Positions 58,801 through 64,000 of a stretch of 64,000 nucleotides of DNA are shown here, piece by piece (position 1 is the first letter of the stretch; every line of letters starts with the position of its first letter). Both the position numbers and the translations under genes were made by a program. This stretch comes from Aporrectodea caliginosa (lineage: Eukaryota > Annelida > Clitellata > Crassiclitellata > Lumbricidae). The DNA lies in assembly GCA_020284085.1 (NCBI GenBank), contig JACEVL010000144.1, positions 62,001-126,000 of the forward strand, given 5' to 3'. Below the pieces are notes generated by a model, which saw nothing but the letters and a program-made list of their open reading frames with translations, did no database searches and was not told the DNA's origin.

Positions 58801-59746
58801 TTGGTAAAACAATAAGTAATACCACCAAAACAAAACAGCCACAATACTAGCTGCGATACTGAAAAAAGAATCGGTGATACCAAGCAAAGTGATACGCTAT
58901 CATTATATTAACAGCTCTGTCAAAGTCAAACTAAAAATCAAGACAATATCAAGAAAGTCAGTCTGCTAAGACAAGCAGTCAGACAGAAAGATAGATAGAC
59001 ACACAGAGATAGACCACCAGAAACACAGACATACAGACAGCCTGTGGGGTATGCTTATTGCAAGATGTTGACCAATGAACGGTTTTAACAAACGAGAGCA
59101 ATCAGAAAACTTAACTTGAGCTGAATACTGATGACTCTGGTAAATAAGGATTGGTCTTAAGTACAAAGCAATGATTAAACTCACTACACATGCATATACA
59201 AGTCTAGCACTATGTTATAATCCACAAGTCACAAGTATTATTGGTTAGAGTCTTAGAGACTAGTGACCTGTGGATTCATAGGTGTATCACGTCCAATCAT
59301 GACACACCACTGACACCAGTACAACTCATTGTACCTGTACACAATCTTGTTGTCATTCTGATTGAAATACAGAAGAGCAATCAGCAAACACAGGGAAACA
59401 TCCCAAGTAAGTAATTCAGTGGTAAAATATAGGAGTCATTATGGAATGCAGATTGTTTCGTTGGCCAGATGAAACATTACTGGTAGAAATGATTAGCCCA
59501 GTGCTACAGCATGGAAGGGATGTGATAACTTAAGAATCAGTTATACGTGTTTAGGCTTCCAAATATGTTACAGCTCTTCCCAATGAATTCGAAAATTCCT
59601 GCTGTTTATCCAAGTTATTCTTTGAGATGCCAGTGAAGTGGGTGACCCCTAGACCTGAGCATTAGACAGTACACAAAAGTAGAAAAGTCAACTGAAATAA
59701 ATACCATTTCAATTGTGCATCAAAAGTGAAGTGTTAAGTGACTCAC
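55853..59746 (-). other. First intron of Rho gene
   Basis: 3.9 kb with no recognised exon. There is a CACACATACATACA simple repeat near 56180, a TACAATACAATACAA tract at 58197 and GATAGATAGACACACAG simple repeats near 58990. A stretch at 56640-56880 ends GGGGTGCTGTATAAAAATAT, resembling LINE 3' ends, but no protein part is left. Confidence 0.5.
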
Positions 59747-59903
59747 CATTGTACTTGTCGTAGGCTGTGGGAACATACTCAGCTGGAAACCCGCTCGTTG
59801 TATAGCTTGCGATGAGAGACGTCTTTCCCACTGTTCCATCACCCACTAGGACACACTTCACTTTCGAAGAACTTTCCCTAGAACTGGGGCAGGGGTTCTG
59901 CAT
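59747..59903 (-). CDS. RhoU/RhoV-like GTPase, exon 1
   Basis: This exon of 52 codons plus one base starts [14 protein letters not shown]. The P-loop GDGTVGKTS (residues 21-29) and switch I with [10 protein letters not shown] follow; Thr46 corresponds to Thr35 of Rac/Cdc42. The donor is AATG|GTGAGT. The next in-frame stop upstream lies 18 codons back with no other Met, so this start is well supported. Rho GTPases of this type control actin and adhesion through GTP loading. RhoU and RhoV have longer proline-rich N-termini than the 13 residues here. RhoU and RhoV cannot be told apart from this sequence. Confidence 0.9.
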
Positions 59904-60670
59904 CAGTTCCTCTGGCCCTTCAGAAGTGTTCAGATGTGAAGGGCTTGTGTTTACTAGCTATGCAATGCTCTTTCAGCATAGCTCGAGGAAGAGCAACAGG
60001 TCTTCGTTGGCCAAACACAAGGCCATTGCAGAGTAGATATCCCTTGGCATAAAAGTACATCCAACCACTGCTAATTATGTCTGCATGCCCTCAAGCAACA
60101 CATTATGCAGTTTCTCAGACAGTGAACCAAACCGAAGGTACATGGCTCTGACACAAGGTCTGTCTAAAACAAGTAAGTACACATTCACTGACATATACTA
60201 CTGAATTTTTTAACTGGTTTCACATCTTTCATGCAACATCAACAGCCAGCGATTAATATTTCATCTGAGGTTGACTTCAAAATTTGAAGGTGCCACACAG
60301 ACCAATCAATCAGTCTTTTGCATCATAAATTCATAAAATACTAATGCATAGTAATCACACAAGCTGTATAAATCCATCAACCACACAACCTTTTCCTACC
60401 AACACATAGAGCTTATCAATAAGTTGACTGTATGACAATTTCTTGTTCATTGAACTGTACTTCTGGAACAGTCTTCCATTACAAAATGTACTGTTTCATT
60501 ACAGGAAACAGATAGTTCAAGAAACGACTTTGAACTGTTCTAGATCTGTGTGATAGCCATAGTTAACGCCCATGTGAGATTGATGAACGACACTAATAGC
60601 CAGATACAAACATATATACGATTATGCATACATACATACAGACAGGTACATACATAAATACACACTTATA
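59904..60670. other. Upstream of Rho gene
   Basis: This should include the 5' UTR and promoter of the minus-strand Rho gene. No TATA box, CpG cluster or known element stands out. ATACATACATAC simple repeats lie at 60625-60665. Confidence 0.4.
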
Positions 60671-60674
60671 TATG

Positions 60675-61260
60675 GTAAGTAAGTAAGTATATTCTTTATT
60701 TAACCAGCTGCCAAACAGCACTCTGGCAAACAAACATCTATATTAAATAGGCAATCAGTATCTATGGCCATTTAGTTAGTACAGCATTCTGACTATACGA
60801 GTTTTCCTCATACTGTTGTTGCATTTGGCAAAACGCGGTCATAAGGTCTTGGCCTTAGGCAATCAACCTTCGGCTTGAGGGGTGGAAGTAACCTGTGAAG
60901 TCTTCCCCTTTCTTGTTGGCCAGCGTATCCCCATTCCCCACCATGCAGAGGCAGCGTATAACAGACGGGACACCGTGATTGCACGCACCACGTCATAGAA
61001 CCAGAGGCCAGCCAGTGGTGGCGCCAGGATTTCAAGTTTGGGGGGGGCTAAAGCTAAAAAAACCTTCCCTTTTGTCCCCTCCTCGCTGTGATTTGCAGTG
61101 ATTTCCCACTTTGGGGGCTGAGCCGCAGTTGGGGGGGGCTAAGCAGCCCCTAGCCCCCACCTGGCGCCGCCACTGGGGCCTGCAGCGAGACCATTGGCAG
61201 TAAGCATGTGCAGGGCATGCATGGATTGCCTAGATCGGCAACATATTCGAGCAATGTGTG
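60675..61260 (-). pseudogene. LINE ORF2 C-terminal relic interrupted by a MITE
   Basis: On minus, frames give DVVRAITVSRLLYAASAWWG then LHRLLPPLKPKVDCLRPRPY, matching in order the relic at 42155-42670. The 3' tail reads AATAAAGAATATACTTACTT on minus and ends near 60675. The hAT MITE at 61013-61175 has inserted in it; what lies beyond to 61260 is only weakly similar. Confidence 0.7.
61013..61175. mobile_element. Small hAT-type MITE (163 bp)
   Basis: The ends CAGTGGTGGCGCCAGG and CCTGGCGCCGCCACTG are nearly perfect inverted repeats. The flanking octamers AGGCCAGC and GGGCCTGC agree at six of eight positions, consistent with an old target duplication. G-rich runs lie near both ends. Confidence 0.7.
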
Positions 61261-62067
61261 CATCGAAACGGAGGAAGTAGGCCTACGGCGCTTTGTTAAG
61301 TTCTAAACACAACACAGAACCTTTAATAGTTTTAGGCCTATTAACACCAATTGCTCCGTCAGGCCTTTCAGACTTTACATTATGTAGTCCCATAGTTCAT
61401 AAAGGTCAGTCTCTGTACAAATACCGAAACACAACCAATCGAAGTCAACAGGAACACACCTTTTACTCTGCGCTTACCTGTCAGAACAGTTACCTATAAT
61501 TATTATTATAAGTAATATTTGTAAAATAGGTTACAATTCATGTCCAGAAATGATTCTGGCACTCGGAAAAAGTTTAATTATATCCGTAAATATTGGAGCA
61601 GGCGTATTAATTACCTGCCGGTTCTGGCCTTACAGTATTATCCGAAACATCCAAGTTCCTTTCGCTCTGATCTGAACCACCCAAACGAAACACGTGAAAC
61701 GGATGACGTCAGGACAAAAGTTCCGAGGCCTATTATTATTGGGTTCCGCCCGATTGACAGACGGTGCCGTTTCTAAGAATTCCATTCATTGGTTGCAGCC
61801 AGCTCACCTTGTAAAATTAACTCTGGTTGGCTAGCTGTCATGCCAGTCATGACGTCTATGTTCAAAATCAGTTTGCAATTCATTAATTATTAATTAACTA
61901 TTATTATAGGTCCAACTTTTCGTGTGGATATATACTCCTTTATTGAAACATTAAGTTGACAAACCGCAACTTAGTACCAAAAAATATGTCTAACAGACTT
62001 CTACGTCCGATCTGATGGGATAAGGTAGGCTACCTGTTGATAAACTCCGCCATTGTCGTATTCGGGT
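61261..62067. other. Upstream region, SINE-tail fragment
   Basis: No recognised gene; frames of 68 and 78 codons have no domain. A SINE/LINE 3' tail (ATTGAAACATTAAGTTGACA with AACCGCAACTTAG) lies at 61940-61975. Confidence 0.4.
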
Positions 62068-62130
62068 GGTGCCAGTCCCAAGGCAAGAATGGATAAATGG
62101 AGGAGAGCGACGCTGATCATCTTCGTTTAA
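62068..62130 (+). repeat. Dispersed LINE/SINE 3'-tail-like repeat
   Basis: GGTGCCAGTCCCAAGGCAAG, then AAATGGAGGAGAGCGACGCTG and ATCATC resemble 18158-18225. Confidence 0.5.
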
Positions 62131-62539
62131 AATCGTTGGTCAAGACTCTGAGATCTTTTCTTGAATCATAATACCATCTACTTACTTACTTTTGACCAAC
62201 GGCGCATACATCTTCGCTACGGCGGAATCAACGTTTTTCAAATTTGTTTGGCATCGGATTTTATAATATTTTTTATGTTAAATATAAAATATCTAAAAGA
62301 ATTGTTCCTATAAACTTGCTTACCTGTTTTGTGTGGTGTATTAATTGACCAAAGGTTGGTCTGTAACTCGGGTGAGTCTGTAAGTATGCTCGAGCCTCAA
62401 ATTGACCTCTTAATGCTGTAGGATATAAACACTGGTACGTTAGCGCCTAATACCTATTCAGCATTGTGAGTGAAATGAATATTTTACAGAACGAAATATT
62501 GTTGTAGATATTAGCTCAATCTCTATATCTAATCTAATC

Positions 62540-62775
62540 TAATCTGAACCTGGCGGTCCCATTCGCCCGCTCTGCAACAATGCAGAGCCGTTCCTTCTCT
62601 GTGGTTGGTCCAACAACCTGGAACGGGCTAACACTAGATTTACGACACCTTCCAAACTGTTCTCAGTTTCACCAACTGTTGAAGACTGCATTCTTCCGTA
62701 TGGCCTGGGTCGGGAGCGCTTCTGAGTAGGGATCTTGAAGGGGCGCTATATAAATTCTGATTGATTGATTGATTG
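62540..62775 (+). pseudogene. L2-like LINE 3' end
   Basis: The open frame RSFSVVGPTTWNGLTLDLRH followed by FHQLLKTAFFRMAWVGSASE and a stop is the C-terminus of L2/CR1 ORF2. The 3' UTR has CTTGAAGGGGCGCTATATAA and a (TGAT)n tail at 62757-62774. This is the best preserved of the L2 3' ends in the window. Confidence 0.8.
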
Positions 62776-63532
62776 GTTTGTAAAGCGATCTTTGACTTTA
62801 AGCAGCGGAGAGATGCAGGTCAAATGACTCAAATCCCCTCCAGAAACCTGCTACGCAGTGTGGGAATTGTAAAAAATAACTGGGGGGTTAGACGACGTTG
62901 ATTTATGTGCAGTTGGGGTGTGAAATGTAGACTTTACTATGGGAGCCTAAGAAAGACTAGGGAGGGTTGAACCCCCCCCCGGCAATTCTCACCCTGCTGC
63001 TACGAATTGCAGAGGAAAGGTCATTCCGTGTTGGAATATGGAACCGCAGTGTTTAGAATTAGGCTAAATGTATTAACTTATTTAAAGCAATAATTACGCG
63101 TAAGGTAGAAGAAGTGCAGTCCCTTAAGCCAGCCCTGAGGCAACCATGGGTATGAAGTGTTATAGCGACTTCATTTTCTTAGCTCGACATATGAAGGTGG
63201 GTGGCCAGTCCTTTCCCACTGACAGTGTACTCATAATAGCTGAGTTGGCTAGGGGTGCAGGTGGAGCAGAAATCTCAAGCAAGATTTCTGCCCTGGCAGG
63301 CATTTGAACTCCTGACAGTCCAGCGCGCTAACCACTTACACTGTTGAGCGCTAACCACTGCATTATCGAGCACCCCACAAGGTAAGTAAATCTAAATTTG
63401 AGGTGCGGGCATGTGTTCACCTACCGCCGTCAAGTTGGATATTGGATATTTGGTATGGAAAGCCGCAAGGCTTATCAATAATAATGAATTTATGATTTTC
63501 TCAAATAACTCTGTTGTGATTATCTGTTTCAG
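62776..63532. other. Upstream of kinesin exon; SINE-like fragment
   Basis: A minus-strand tRNA-like fragment at 63250-63375 (GTGGTTAGCGCGCTGGACTG, then GGAGTTCAAATGCC) suggests a further SINE family. The end of the region, TGATTATCTGTTTCAG, is a strong splice acceptor for the next exon. Confidence 0.5.
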
Positions 63533-63554
63533 AAAGATTTTAGTTTGCGTTGTC

Positions 63555-64000
63555 ATGGAAGCAAGGCGTAAGGCTTCTCAGAGTTGTCCAGGTTCAACCG
63601 AACATCTGGCTGGACACAAACCGAAAGATAAAGACAGTTCAGATGGCTTACAGATCAGTCGACCAGCAAGGACTATGCTTTCAACCGATGTCTTATGCAA
63701 CTCAGAGCGTAAATCCAGCACACAGTCTGCTGCAACCCGAGTCACTCAGAGACGTAAGTCAGACGATCCTCCATTTGCTGGGATGCCTTTGACTTTGACC
63801 CCAAAGATGGCTCTTCCATTGATGGGGAGACGCTACACAACTGAGTTTTCTACGCCTGAATGCTTTGGCATTGTTGCCTTTGAATCACCAAAGCTGCAGA
63901 CGAGAACAAAGTGTGGAAGCAGTGGTGACATTCTTGGAACATGCTTGGAAGACAGTTCAGGAATCATAGTTGCTGTTAGAGTACGGCCATTCACTTCAAG
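63555..64000 (+). CDS. Kinesin, probably KIF14-like, first coding exon (partial)
   Basis: The frame starts at ATG 63555 and stays open for 148 codons to the window edge. The first ~132 residues are a basic/polar extension (MEARRKASQSCPGSTEH, later TRVTQRRKSDDPPF and MGRRYTTEFSTPECFG) without a known domain. The end reads SSGIIVAVRVRPFTS, the first beta strand of a kinesin motor (family pattern V-x-VAVRVRP). A long extension before the motor is typical of KIF14, a mitotic kinesin; other kinesin-3 proteins start with the motor, hence the tentative label. The exon begins after the acceptor CTGTTTCAG at 63532. The P-loop and microtubule-binding parts lie beyond the window. Confidence 0.8.
   Translation, partial: MEARRKASQSCPGSTEHLAGHKPKDKDSSDGLQISRPARTMLSTDVLCNSERKSSTQSAATRVTQRRKSDDPPFAGMPLTLTPKMALPLMGRRYTTEFSTPECFGIVAFESPKLQTRTKCGSSGDILGTCLEDSSGIIVAVRVRPFTS

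Overview
This is an animal nuclear genome window of about 64 kb, AT-rich and intron-rich. It is dominated by decayed mobile elements: L2/CR1-type LINE 3' ends, hAT elements with 8-bp target duplications, tRNA-derived SINEs and mariner relics. The host genes (Rho GTPase, C14orf119-like, LicD/fukutin-like, laminin-G, kinesin) and the abundant short TAGGCCTA-like words suggest a marine invertebrate, possibly a deuterostome. The species cannot be fixed from sequence alone. I found no bacterial genes, CRISPR array or rRNA.

Layout. 0-4.6 kb: a hAT end, an intronless LicD/fukutin-family gene on the minus strand (2198-3109) and an L2-like reverse transcriptase relic. 4.66-17.53 kb: two copies of one foldback-like element in opposite orientation (L 4659-11902, R 12862-17529), separated by a 959-bp spacer with a 33-bp minisatellite. 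Both copies carry the same nested hAT element and the same truncated L2 fragment. Only L carries an extra 2.7-kb insertion with a 12-bp target duplication, which itself holds another hAT element. 17.5-21.4 kb: dispersed repeats, a CRE-bearing hairpin, a mariner relic and a LINE RT relic.

21.4-34.3 kb: the last three recognisable exons of a laminin-G-domain gene on the plus strand. An 11.6-kb intron before the terminal exon holds a 3.6-kb higher-order satellite (138-bp units, roughly 610-bp super-period) and several transposons. 34.3-38 kb: (TTA)n and (TAG)n microsatellites. A 5'-truncated LINE with a restriction-like endonuclease (R2/R4/Dong type) and shorter element tails sit inside the (TTA)n tract. 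38-45 kb: SINEs, a decayed protein-primed DNA polymerase B (Polinton/Maverick-like), nested hAT elements and LINE 3' ends.

45.5-64 kb: a single-exon C14orf119-like gene on plus, a hAT element with a LINE 3' end inside it, then a four-exon RhoU/RhoV-type GTPase on minus spanning 48.6-59.9 kb (244 codons when joined, all splice phases agreeing). At the right edge the first coding exon of a kinesin, probably KIF14-like, runs off the window on plus. The host genes show no operon-like or functional clustering. The most unusual content is the pair of cargo-bearing foldback elements, the endonuclease LINE in its likely target microsatellite, and the LamG gene whose long intron hosts a satellite.
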